NCBI GenBank assembly: GCA_937902985.1
Contig: CALFNG010000315.1
Span: 1-39,885, forward strand
Source of the DNA: an uncultured Myxococcales bacterium
GTDB lineage: Bacteria; Myxococcota_A; Polyangia; Polyangiales; Polyangiaceae
Length of the DNA stretch: 39,885 bases
Reading direction: 5' to 3'
Numbering within the stretch: position 1 is the stretch's first letter; each line of letters begins with the position of its first letter. Below the pieces are notes generated by a model, which ran no database searches, was not told the origin of the DNA, and saw only the letters and a program-made list of their open reading frames with translations. The position numbers and the translations under genes are program-made. Below are positions 31,670 through 39,524 of this stretch, piece after piece.

Positions 31670-31806
31670 TCGCGGTGGAGGCGGTTAGCACGAGCGTGCC
31701 ATGTCAGTCGAGGGCACCACTTCTCGGGGCCTCCTCGACGCGGTCGGGCTCCACACCTCGTCCGAGCCCAGCACGGCCCGCTTCGGCCGTCGTTCGCGCC
31801 CTGGCT

Positions 31807-31996
31807 TCAGATGTCGACAGCGCGAATGAACGGCAAGTACCCCGCCCGCCAGAACTTCGCCTGCACGTACGCCTCGGCGCTTTCGCGCCTGATCTTGTCG
31901 TTCGCGCGACGCCGTCGTCGAACGCTTGCTGGATGACGCGCGCGGCGACCCGTTGCGACACCTGGCGCATCTCTTCGACGGGCAGCGTGCCAGGCA
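31807..31996 (-). pseudogene. C-terminal tail of a malic-enzyme-like gene, with frameshift
   Basis: The minus strand reads PGTLPVEEMRQVSQRVAARV then IQQAFDDGVAR. After one missing base at GCGCG near 31900 it continues NDKIRRESAEAYVQAKFWRA then GYLPFIRAVDI and TGA. The pattern (PPVEEM..VS..VA..V...A..DGVA, then Y(V/I)..(K/R)FW...YLPF) resembles the last ~65 residues of NAD-dependent malic enzymes. The rest of the gene is absent. The segment 31670-31806 next to it holds nothing recognisable. Confidence 0.55.
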
Positions 31997-32130
31997 TGGC
32001 ACCGGAGACGCGCTTTGAAGGAGCCGTGAGCCGCCGAACATGGCAATGTAGAGTTTCAACTGCCAACTTTCGTGGCCGTTCGTCGCGAATGACGACGACG
32101 CGTCAGTGGCCCATTCGCCGGGAGGAAAGC

Positions 32131-33111
32131 GTGGACGTCGCCGAGCCGCCGCGGATCGTGGTGGAAAGCCGTGCATCGTGCACCGACGCCGACAAGGCGG
32201 GGGAGCTGCTGCGCGCCGCCCTGGGAACGGCGCGAGCTCCTCGACCCGCGTGGACCGTCAAGATGAGCCTCGACCGGACGGTCAGCGTGAGCGTCAATGT
32301 GGGCGTCAATGTGAGCGTCAATGTGAGCGCCACACCGGCCGCGCCCGCTCCCTCATTGCGCGGCGAAGGCGAGATCATCGACGAGAAGGGCGTGCGCGTC
32401 GCCGACCGCATCCTGTCGGTGCCCGCCGGCGACTGCGGCGGGCTCGCGCGGGCGGTGGGCGTGTGGGCGTCGCTCGTGCTGGAGCAAGAGGCAACCCGCG
32501 GGCGCGCGCAGGCGCCGTCGCGGGCGCGTGATATCGCCGATTCGCAGTCGGTCGATTCGCTCTGGCCGGCGCCCGAACCCACCGAAAAGCCGCCGCCCGA
32601 GCGAGACTGGTACCTGCATCACGACGACTCGCGCGACCTGGAGCTGGGCTTGTCCGGCTTCGTCATGGCGGGCGCGGGCGCCGGCGCGATGGCCGGCGCC
32701 TCGCCGTACGCCATCGTCGAGGCCGGAAGCGGGGTCTTTCTCCGGCCGGCGCTCGCTTTCGCGGAGCCTCTGCCCGCGCTCAACGCTCCGCCGGTGCTGC
32801 AGGCCCTTTGGGTCGCGGCGCGGTTCGACACGTGCCTCCGCCTCCCGGGTCTCTACGCGCGTAACCAGGGGATGCAGCTCGATGTCTGCGGCGGGGCCGA
32901 CGTGGGAATGCTTGACGATGTGACCGATGACCGCACGCTTCCCTACGTCTCGCTGGGCCCCAGCGTCGACCTTCGAGGCGAGCTCGGGAGCCTGCTTTCG
33001 GCGACCATCCGGGGGGTTGCGGGGGTGAACGTCACGAGCCCGACGTCGAACGGGTTGCAACCGCTAGGGTCAGGCCGCCTCGAGCTGGCGTTCTCCTGGA
33101 AGGTTCAGTGA
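32131..33111 (+). CDS. Hypothetical protein of an ECF operon, beta-rich C-terminus
   Basis: 326 aa from GTG 32131, chosen because GGGAGGAAAGC gives an excellent ribosome site; an upstream ATG at 32089 lacks one. It starts DVAEPPRIVVESRASCTDAD. The N-terminal ~120 residues include a SVNV repeat and a Cys-bearing segment (PAGDCGGLARAVGVWASLVL). The C-terminal ~170 residues are Gly/Ala-rich with alternating hydrophobic strands (LELGLSGFVMAGAGAGAMAG, GRLELAFSWKV ending), as in outer-membrane or periplasmic beta proteins. No signal peptide is clear. The stop overlaps the sigma-factor ATG, so it is probably part of the same regulatory unit. Confidence 0.65.
   Translation: MDVAEPPRIVVESRASCTDADKAGELLRAALGTARAPRPAWTVKMSLDRTVSVSVNVGVNVSVNVSATPAAPAPSLRGEGEIIDEKGVRVADRILSVPAGDCGGLARAVGVWASLVLEQEATRGRAQAPSRARDIADSQSVDSLWPAPEPTEKPPPERDWYLHHDDSRDLELGLSGFVMAGAGAGAMAGASPYAIVEAGSGVFLRPALAFAEPLPALNAPPVLQALWVAARFDTCLRLPGLYARNQGMQLDVCGGADVGMLDDVTDDRTLPYVSLGPSVDLRGELGSLLSATIRGVAGVNVTSPTSNGLQPLGSGRLELAFSWKVQ
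32280..32332. repeat. 12-bp tandem repeat coding SVNV
   Basis: Copies of GTCAATGTG(A/G)GC in tandem inside the gene at 32131-33111 give an alternating Val/Ser/Asn strand. Copy-number change would be in frame. Confidence 0.7.
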
Positions 33112-33779
33112 TGGCCGGGCCCGGGTCCGGCCATTGGACTGCCGTGGCCAACCCGGCGCCCCTCACCGCGACGTCCGTACCGGTCGTGCCGGTGCCGCCG
33201 ACGCCGACGCCGTCGCGACCGTCGCTGCAAGCCGTCACGGTCGCCGCGCGGCTCGAGGCCGACACCCGCGCCGGCACCTTCCGCCAGATGTACCACGGGC
33301 ACGTCGACTTCGTCTGGCGCAACCTCCGGCGCCTCGGCGTCACGGAGGCCGACGTCGACGACCGCACGCAGGAAGTGTTCGTGGTCGCCCACCGTCGTTT
33401 CACCGAGTTCGTCGATCGAGGTCACGGGCCGCGAGCGTGGCTGTTCCAGATTGTCCTGCGCGTCGCGAGCGACGCCCGCCGGCACACACGGCGCCATCCC
33501 GAGGTGCCCGACGGCGGCCTCGCGATGGATCGCGCCAGCATCGAGCCGCAGCAGACCGAGGCGATCGCGCGGCGCGAGGCCATCTCGCGGCTCGACGCGG
33601 CCCTCGGGTCGATCGACCTGTCGCGGCGAGCGGTGCTCGTGCTCCACGAAATCGAAGAAATGACGGCGAGGGAGATCGCTTCGGTCCTCGGGATCCCACT
33701 CAACACTGTGTACTCGCGACTTCGCGTCGGTCGGCTCGAGCTCGAGCAGGTGCTCACGCGTCGGGGAGACGACCGATGA
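33111..33779 (+). CDS. ECF RNA polymerase sigma factor
   Basis: 222 aa from the ATG overlapping the previous stop (TGATG); a GTG one codon earlier is possible. After a Pro/Thr-rich leader (~1-45), sigma region 2 is at ~55-125 (MYHGHVDFVWRNLRRLG, VDDRTQEVFVVAHRR, RAWLFQIVLRVASDARR). Region 4 is at ~165-215 (IDLSRRAVLVLHEIEEM, REIASVLGIPLNTVYSRLRV). Typical of Myxococcota ECF factors. The stop overlaps the next start (ATGA), which encodes its presumed membrane regulator. Confidence 0.93.
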   Translation: MAGPGSGHWTAVANPAPLTATSVPVVPVPPTPTPSRPSLQAVTVAARLEADTRAGTFRQMYHGHVDFVWRNLRRLGVTEADVDDRTQEVFVVAHRRFTEFVDRGHGPRAWLFQIVLRVASDARRHTRRHPEVPDGGLAMDRASIEPQQTEAIARREAISRLDAALGSIDLSRRAVLVLHEIEEMTAREIASVLGIPLNTVYSRLRVGRLELEQVLTRRGDDR

Positions 33780-34528
33780 GCGACCTGCGGGCTCTGATCG
33801 AGGCGGCCAAGGCCGACGCACCCAGCGCCGCCGCGAAGGCGAAGGTCTGGGCAGGGGTGTCGAGCGCCGTCGGCGGGCCAGCGTCGATGTCGGGCGGCGG
33901 CGCGGCGGGGTCCGTCGGCGCGGTGAAGATGCTCATGCTGGGCACGTTGCTCGGCGGAGCGGTGACGGTCGGCATCGGCGCGGCGATGCTCGTCGTCGGC
34001 GGCGCTCGACCCGTCGAGGGCACGACCGGAGTCGCGGCACCTGCGCCTGCGACCGCGCCTCCTCCAGCCGAGCGACTGTCCTTGTCCGGGGCCTCGCCGG
34101 CAGCGTGCTCCACGGGCATCTTGGGCTCGACGGTGAACCCGTCGCCCGTGGCGATCGCGTCGCCCGTCATCGCGAGTCCTGCACCCGTCGTCGAGGCGCG
34201 CAGACCCGGCGCGGCGCGCTCTGCGTCGGCGCTGACCCAGACGGCGACCTCAGGTCTGCCTCCCCTCCCCCCGCGCACCGGGCAAGACGACGCTCTTGCC
34301 CGCGAAGCGTCGCTCCTCGCGAGCGCGCGCAACGCCCTCGCCCGGCACGACGCGCTGACCGCGCTCCAGATCGTGCGCGGCCTCTCGGCGCTCCCCACCC
34401 GCCAGCTCGTCCCCGAGGAGCTGGCCGTCGAAGCTCAGGCCCTGCGCGGCCTCGGCCTCGCCGACCAAGCCGAGGCGGTCGACGCGACCTTGCGCGCCCA
34501 GTTCCCCGACTCCGTCCTCGGTCGCTAA
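33776..34528 (+). CDS. Anti-sigma-like single-pass membrane protein
   Basis: 250 aa, ATG overlapping the sigma stop. A short cytoplasmic N-terminus (MSDLRALIEAAKADAPSAAA, then AKVWAGVSSAVG) is followed by one membrane segment (~50-75, MLMLGTLLGGAVTVGIGAAM). A long Pro/Ala-rich extracytoplasmic linker leads to a helical, TPR-like C-terminus (~165-245: LLASARNALARHDALTALQI, VEAQALRGLGLADQAEAVDA). The layout and coupling are standard for regulators of the preceding ECF factor, though no zinc anti-sigma motif is present. The role is inferred from context. Confidence 0.7.
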   Translation: MSDLRALIEAAKADAPSAAAKAKVWAGVSSAVGGPASMSGGGAAGSVGAVKMLMLGTLLGGAVTVGIGAAMLVVGGARPVEGTTGVAAPAPATAPPPAERLSLSGASPAACSTGILGSTVNPSPVAIASPVIASPAPVVEARRPGAARSASALTQTATSGLPPLPPRTGQDDALAREASLLASARNALARHDALTALQIVRGLSALPTRQLVPEELAVEAQALRGLGLADQAEAVDATLRAQFPDSVLGR

Positions 34529-34546
34529 CCGGTCCTGTTCAACTCT

Positions 34547-36496
34547 CTAATAGGGCGTGCCGCGGCCGCTGGCTTCGGCGATGGTTTGCAGGTCGCCGCA
34601 GGCGGCAGGGCCGAGGTCGTGGTGTTCGGCGGGGTCGGTCGCCAGGTCGAAGCAGCGCCAGGGGCCTCCTTCCTGATCGTTGGCGATGAGCTTGCGGGGG
34701 CCTCGCATCGCGCCCCAGTTTCGTTCGGCGCACGAGTAGATCTCCGAGCAGTTGGTGACGACCACGGCGCGGTCGCGAGGGGGTCCCCCTCGCAAGAGGC
34801 TCACGCCGGTCATTCGCGATCGCACGTTCCCGAGGGCCGGGTCGTCCCAGAGACCGAGCAGATCGAGGATCGTGGGCGCCACGTCGAGCATCGCCAGGGG
34901 CGTGTCGCGTAGCGCGCGAAGCTGCGCGGCTTCGCCGTCGGTGAGCGTGCCGGGCGGCGCGTCGATCCACATCGGAACGCGGAGCTCTTCGTCGTACCCA
35001 GTGAACGTATGGCCGATCCGCCCGCGCTCGCCAAACTGCTCGCCGTGATCGGACAGGAAGACGATGACCGTCTGCGCACCCTCGGGTCGCGCGCGCAGCG
35101 CCGCGATGAAGCGCGCAAGGATCCGGTCCTGGCGATGAACGGCGTCGCGGTAGCGGACCCGCGCCTGCCCGAAGGTGTCCATCGACCGCCAGTCGAGGTG
35201 GCTCGAGAACGGCAGATCGCGATCGTCGACGACGTACGGAAAGTGCGTGTTCGACAGCTGCGCGACCCCCAGGAACGGCCGCCGCAGGCGTGGCGCGTCG
35301 GAGAGGACGCGATCGAGCAAGGCCCCGTCGTCGGCGCCGGTCTCGTAAGTGGCGTACGGCGCGAGCTCCGTTCCGCTGACGAACGCCGCGAGCGGCAGCC
35401 CGTCGAGGAAGCGCCCGGTGTTGGCGAAGAGCAGGTTCTGTCCGGTCCAGAACGCGGCGTCGAGACCTGCCGCGTGAGCCACTTCGGGGAGCATGGGCGC
35501 AGAGAGCAGGCGCGCGCGAGGCTCGGCGGGAGAGAGCCCCGTCATCAACGCGGCGAGCGAAAGCGTGGTGGTCGAGTCGACCGATCGCATCGCGGTGAAC
35601 CCGAAGCGACCCCGCAGGAGCGCGTTGGTGAAGGGCGACTCGTCGCAAGCGTGGCCGTCCGGGCCGCCGTGACCCTCGTGGCCATCCTGGCCATCGTGAC
35701 TGATGACGCTGCATACGTCCGACGCGCGCACGGACTCGTCGAGCACGAGCAGCACGCTCCGGGATCGCGCAGGGCTCGCATGAAGCGCGGGCAACGGGTC
35801 GGGCGTGCGCCCCGCCGGCAGCCAGCGAAGCTCCACCATGATGTCTTCGTGCGACCGCTTCGACTTCACGAGCGAGGCGACCGCGTTCAGCCACAAGACG
35901 TCGGGCGTGGCGCCGCTGTCCCAGCCGGCGTCCGGCTTGCCGAGAGCCGCCGCGAGCGCCACGAGGAGCAGCCCGAGCGGGAGTGCCGCCGTCCCGGCAA
36001 GGCGACCCGGCGGCGCCGCGCGCTGGAGCCACGCGGCGACGCCGAGCGCCACGGCCGCCGGCGCGAGCAGGAGCGCGAACGTCCGCGCCCGATCGGCGAG
36101 GAGCTCCTGCGCGAGGCACGGCCACAGCGAACAACCCATCAGCGCCGTGCGCCAGTTGAGATACGCGCCATAGCGGTCCCAGGCTTCGAGCTGCGTGCCC
36201 ACCGCGAGGACCGCGAGAGCGGCGAGCGCGCCGCGCGCGACCCAGCGCGTGGGCGACGCGCGATGCGCCGCCGCGACGACGAGGGCCGCCCAGGCGACGG
36301 TCCCGGCCGCGGCCGACGCCACGTAGTCCACGACCGCGGCGGGCGTGAACGCCGTGAGGAGCGATCGCCGCAGCGCCAGGTCCGCGGCCACGACCGACAG
36401 GCCGGGCACGAGGGAGAGCCCCAGCGCGCGGGCGACCCCCGCGATGCGCGTCAGACGAGGATGACGGGCCGATCCCACAGAATGAGGACGGTACAC
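34547..36496 (-). CDS. Membrane-anchored sulfatase-family / phosphoethanolamine-transferase-like protein
   Basis: 649 aa. Four or five membrane segments in residues ~20-185, then an alkaline-phosphatase-fold catalytic domain (~250-630). The first metal-site Glu is in VLLVLDESVRASD, the presumed nucleophile Thr in VDSTTTLSLAALMTG, and the second metal site in VIVFLSDHGEQFGERG with GHTF following. These match the EptA/LtaS/arylsulfatase superfamily that transfers phospho-head groups to outer-membrane or envelope lipids and sugars. The substrate is unknown. The start is uncertain: ATG 36496 overlaps the cupin gene by 46 bp; a later GTG (e.g. 36478) is possible. It converges with the anti-sigma gene. 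Confidence 0.85.
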   Translation of the reverse strand: MYRPHSVGSARHPRLTRIAGVARALGLSLVPGLSVVAADLALRRSLLTAFTPAAVVDYVASAAAGTVAWAALVVAAAHRASPTRWVARGALAALAVLAVGTQLEAWDRYGAYLNWRTALMGCSLWPCLAQELLADRARTFALLLAPAAVALGVAAWLQRAAPPGRLAGTAALPLGLLLVALAAALGKPDAGWDSGATPDVLWLNAVASLVKSKRSHEDIMVELRWLPAGRTPDPLPALHASPARSRSVLLVLDESVRASDVCSVISHDGQDGHEGHGGPDGHACDESPFTNALLRGRFGFTAMRSVDSTTTLSLAALMTGLSPAEPRARLLSAPMLPEVAHAAGLDAAFWTGQNLLFANTGRFLDGLPLAAFVSGTELAPYATYETGADDGALLDRVLSDAPRLRRPFLGVAQLSNTHFPYVVDDRDLPFSSHLDWRSMDTFGQARVRYRDAVHRQDRILARFIAALRARPEGAQTVIVFLSDHGEQFGERGRIGHTFTGYDEELRVPMWIDAPPGTLTDGEAAQLRALRDTPLAMLDVAPTILDLLGLWDDPALGNVRSRMTGVSLLRGGPPRDRAVVVTNCSEIYSCAERNWGAMRGPRKLIANDQEGGPWRCFDLATDPAEHHDLGPAACGDLQTIAEASGRGTPY

Positions 36497-36807
36497 CCCT
36501 CGGGAGAGCGCACGCGATGGCGTGTCCCGGGCGGATTCACGACCATCGAGCCGGCCCGATAGACGCCCGAAGCGTCTTCTTGCGCGCCCTCGAGCACGAA
36601 GATGTGCTCGTACCCCTCGTGCTCGTGGAGCGGGACCTCGGCGTTCGGCGCGTAACGCAGCATCGCCGCGGCGCGCTCGACCTTCTCGTCGCCGTAGAGG
36701 CGGCAGATCTCGACGCCCTCGCGCCAGGGAACGAACTCTTTGCCCGCGGCGAGCGCCTCGAGGTCGAAGACGCGGCGGGGATCGTGGGTGCTCGGCATGC
36801 GACTCAT
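36451..36807 (-). CDS. Small cupin (ChrR-like metal-binding barrel)
   Basis: 118 aa. One cupin barrel with metal ligands in LHEHEGYEHIFVLEG and NPPGTRHRV, as in ChrR-type cupins and small dioxygenase-like proteins. No N-terminal zinc anti-sigma region. It could sense metal or redox state or be a small enzyme. It is the link between the aminomutase gene (7 bp upstream) and the overlapping sulfatase-family gene. The start could be ATG 36807 or the Met three codons later. Confidence 0.85.
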   Translation of the reverse strand: MSRMPSTHDPRRVFDLEALAAGKEFVPWREGVEICRLYGDEKVERAAAMLRYAPNAEVPLHEHEGYEHIFVLEGAQEDASGVYRAGSMVVNPPGTRHRVRSPEGCTVLILWDRPVILV

Positions 36808-36814
36808 GAAGTGT

Positions 36815-38203
36815 CTACCACGCGCGGGCGCGCGCCTTCGATAGCGCGTCGTCGATCATCACACGCTGCTCGACCGCGTCGCCCCACCGCCGCTGCTGGT
36901 GGGTGCTGAGCTGGTGCAGCGGGTCGAGGTAAATGAAGAGCTCCCCGGGTTTCACGCTCGGGGCGGCGTACACGCTGACCCCCGTGTCGCGATCGTAGTA
37001 CTCGTAGGAGTGCGCGTCGCGTTTGCCGCCGCCGCCGGGCGCGTCGACCACGAAGGTGGGCGTATTGAACCCCGCGGTCGAGCCCCGCACGTGCTTCTCG
37101 ATGTGAATCGCGGTGTCGACGCTCGTTCGCAGGTCTTCGACCCCGCGGACCATGTCGTGCACGTAGACGTAGTAGGCGTGCACGTTGAGGTGACCCAGGC
37201 GCTTCACCAGGAGCGTCATCGTCTCGACGCTGTCGTTCACGCCGCGAATCAAGACGCTCTGGTTACGTACGACGATCCCCCGCTCGAAGAGGCGGCCCAT
37301 CGCGGCCTCGGTGATGCCGGTGATCTCGTTGGGATTGTTGAAGTGGGTGTGAAGTACGACGTCTTTGTGGAGCTTCCGGCCCTTGTCGACGACCCGCGTC
37401 AGCGCGTCGAGCCACGCGTCGTCGGTCAGGATCTTCATCGGCATGACGGCCGGACCCTTGGTCGCGAAGCGCATCCGGCGCACGTTGGGGATCGCGAGCA
37501 ACGCTTCGCCGATCTCTTCGATGTGCTGCGCGCGGAGCTGATAAGCGTCGCCCCCGCTGATGACGATGTCCTCGAGCTCCGGGCGCGACGCGATGTAGTT
37601 GTACGCGCGACGCCAGCGGTCTTCGTTGGGGCGGAGGTGCACTTTCTCGACCTCGTCGGTGTCGAGGCCGATGGCATACGACCGCGTACAGAACCGGCAG
37701 TAGACCGGGCACGTGTCGAGCGGGAGAAAGAGCGCCTTGTCCGGGTACCGGTGCGTCAGCCCCGGAACGGGCGCGTCGGCCTGTTCGTGAAGCGAGTCGA
37801 GCCCGAGCTTGGGGTGGTCCGGCAAGAGCCGCGAGGCCAGCGGAAAGAACTGCGTGCGGAGCGGATCTTCGTAGGGTCGCTCCCAGTCGATGAGCCCCAC
37901 GATGTACGGGCTGACCCGCACGCTCATCGGCGCCTGCTTCATCCCACTCTCGAGGTCTTCGACGAACCCGGCGGGCACGAGCTCCTGGATCGTCTCGACC
38001 AGCTTCGAAACGCGCGTGATCGAGCTCCTGGCTTGCCAGCCGTGATCGAGGAACGTGGCCTCGTCGATCCCCCGGTACGCCGGGATCTTCTGCCACCAGA
38101 GGCCGCGCCGCAGGTCCTTGTGCGCCAGCGTCGACGCCTCGACGGGCGCCTTCTTCGGGACGATCGGCTCGCTGTCGTGGACGATCTTCAGAGGTTGGGG
38201 CAT
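36815..38203 (-). CDS. kamA: Lysine 2,3-aminomutase, radical SAM / PLP enzyme
   Basis: 462 aa. Radical-SAM cluster C165-x3-C169-x2-C172 (DTCPVYCRFCTRSY), ISGGDA near 216-220, and the PLP lysine K394 in VDAPGGGGK. The two Asp that recognise the lysine side chain appear retained: D324 in IRGVNDSVETM and D350 in YVHDMVRGVEDLR (matching D293/D330 of the clostridial enzyme). That argues against a glutamate 2,3-aminomutase. It converts L-lysine to beta-lysine, used for osmolytes (N-acetyl-beta-lysine), EF-P modification or lysine breakdown; no partner gene for any of these is nearby. Strong ribosome site (AAGGAGG). Confidence 0.9.
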   Translation of the reverse strand: MPQPLKIVHDSEPIVPKKAPVEASTLAHKDLRRGLWWQKIPAYRGIDEATFLDHGWQARSSITRVSKLVETIQELVPAGFVEDLESGMKQAPMSVRVSPYIVGLIDWERPYEDPLRTQFFPLASRLLPDHPKLGLDSLHEQADAPVPGLTHRYPDKALFLPLDTCPVYCRFCTRSYAIGLDTDEVEKVHLRPNEDRWRRAYNYIASRPELEDIVISGGDAYQLRAQHIEEIGEALLAIPNVRRMRFATKGPAVMPMKILTDDAWLDALTRVVDKGRKLHKDVVLHTHFNNPNEITGITEAAMGRLFERGIVVRNQSVLIRGVNDSVETMTLLVKRLGHLNVHAYYVYVHDMVRGVEDLRTSVDTAIHIEKHVRGSTAGFNTPTFVVDAPGGGGKRDAHSYEYYDRDTGVSVYAAPSVKPGELFIYLDPLHQLSTHQQRRWGDAVEQRVMIDDALSKARARAW

Positions 38204-38328
38204 GTGCCCTCCTTAAACCTTTCCCACGCAGCGACGCGCGCTGCAAGCAGGTCACCGGACGCGAGCAGCGTACGTTCGCTCACCTCGGCCACGTTCTTGG
38301 CCCTCACGTTCGTGACGAGCTTGACCCG

Positions 38329-39492
38329 CTAGCGGGCGCCGTATCGCGCCGCGGCACGCCGGAGTTCGCCCGCGATGTCGTCCGCGAGCTCGGGGGGCTC
38401 TACCACATGGACCGCGGCGCCGAAGCCCAGCACCCAGCAGCGGAAGCGCTCGAGGATTTCCGGCGATTCTGGGAGGGTCCACGACATCCGGACGCGACCG
38501 TCCGGCGCGAGGCCGACCTTCTGCGACGGATGCACGCGACGGGCGCGCACCCCTTCGGCCGCGCGGGGCTCGAACTCGACGAGGAGCTTCACCGACCGCG
38601 CGGCCCGCCCGACGCCGAAGTCGCCGTGCAGCCAGTCGGCGATGTCGAAGTCGGCGGGCAGATCGAAGCGCTCGGCGGGCGCGACGTCGAAGTCCGTCAT
38701 GCGATCGAACACGAAGGCGCGCGCCGTGTCGCGATCGACGTCGTGCGCCACACACACGATGGACCCGCCGTGAAGGACGAGGGCGTAGGGGTGCGACGTG
38801 ATGCGCGCTCCCTTGTCTCGTTGCTCTCGTTGCTCTCGTTGCTCACGTTGATCTCGCTGCTCGCGCGCCTCGCGACCGTCTTTCGCGTCGGCGCGCGGCT
38901 CGGCACCCGCGTCGCGGTAGCGGAAGCGAAGCACCGCGAGCTCGACGACGGCCTGGAAGAGGCGATCGACGTCTTCGCTGCGGTTCGCGTAAGCCCGCGG
39001 CGCGTGAGGCACGTAGGCGAAGCGGCCGTCGAGGGGAATCTCGGCGACGACGTCGCCGCGGGCCCCTGTGCGAGCGGCCGGCCGGTGCGCGACCTGCTGC
39101 ACCTGCCGGAGCGCCACGTCGATCTCGTCGAAGAGCGCGGAGCCCCGGATCGGCTCGAACACTCGCCTCGCCGCGAGCAACGCGTAGGCCTGGGTGCGGC
39201 GCAAGAGGACCGCGCGCCCGCGCTCGCTCGGCTTGATGCGCCAGAGGTGAGCACCGCCCGGGCGGACCTCGATCGACTCGAGCTCCGTGATGAGCGCCAG
39301 CTCGCTGAGGTACCGGCGTACGCCGCGCGTCGAGATGCGGAGCATCTGGGCGAGATCTTCGAGCGAGAGCCCGCCGGCATGCACCTCGAGCTTCTCGCGC
39401 AAGACGTCGAGCCGCCGGTGCTGCGTGAACTTTCCCGTCGGGCGGCCGACCTTCGGGACCTTCGGACGCGGGATCGGGCGATGGGTGGGCAT
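38329..39492 (-). CDS. WYL-domain helix-turn-helix transcriptional regulator
   Basis: 387 aa from the Met at 39492; the longer frame overlaps the cytochrome gene. A basic N-terminus (PKVPKVGRPTG) is followed by an HTH at ~28-72 (RLDVLREKLEVHAGGLSLED, RGVRRYLSELA). The WYL-like sensor region is at ~150-300 (LRFRYRDAGAE, then HPYALVLHGGSIVCVAHDVD). A C-terminal WCX-like extension has RVRMSWTLPESPEILERFRC near its end. Between the first WYL strand and the rest is an insertion of REQRDQREQREQREQRD (~210-227) encoded by a 9-bp repeat. WYL proteins bind nucleic-acid or nucleotide ligands and are often transcription factors. The ribosome site is weak. Confidence 0.85.
   Translation of the reverse strand: MPTHRPIPRPKVPKVGRPTGKFTQHRRLDVLREKLEVHAGGLSLEDLAQMLRISTRGVRRYLSELALITELESIEVRPGGAHLWRIKPSERGRAVLLRRTQAYALLAARRVFEPIRGSALFDEIDVALRQVQQVAHRPAARTGARGDVVAEIPLDGRFAYVPHAPRAYANRSEDVDRLFQAVVELAVLRFRYRDAGAEPRADAKDGREAREQRDQREQREQREQRDKGARITSHPYALVLHGGSIVCVAHDVDRDTARAFVFDRMTDFDVAPAERFDLPADFDIADWLHGDFGVGRAARSVKLLVEFEPRAAEGVRARRVHPSQKVGLAPDGRVRMSWTLPESPEILERFRCWVLGFGAAVHVVEPPELADDIAGELRRAAARYGAR
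38812..38865. repeat. 9-bp tandem repeat inside the WYL gene
   Basis: Repeats of TTGCTCTCG and variants on the plus strand encode the REQ/RDQ linker on the minus strand. It is hypervariable in appearance and frame-preserving. Confidence 0.75.
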
Positions 39493-39524
39493 CGGTGGCT
39501 CGTTCGCGTGGGGTCGTGCGCCGC

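Noticed and set aside
36451-36496. Overlap of the cupin and sulfatase-family genes as evidence of a frameshift
   Set aside because: Both proteins have complete domains; the overlap only reflects an uncertain start of the second gene.
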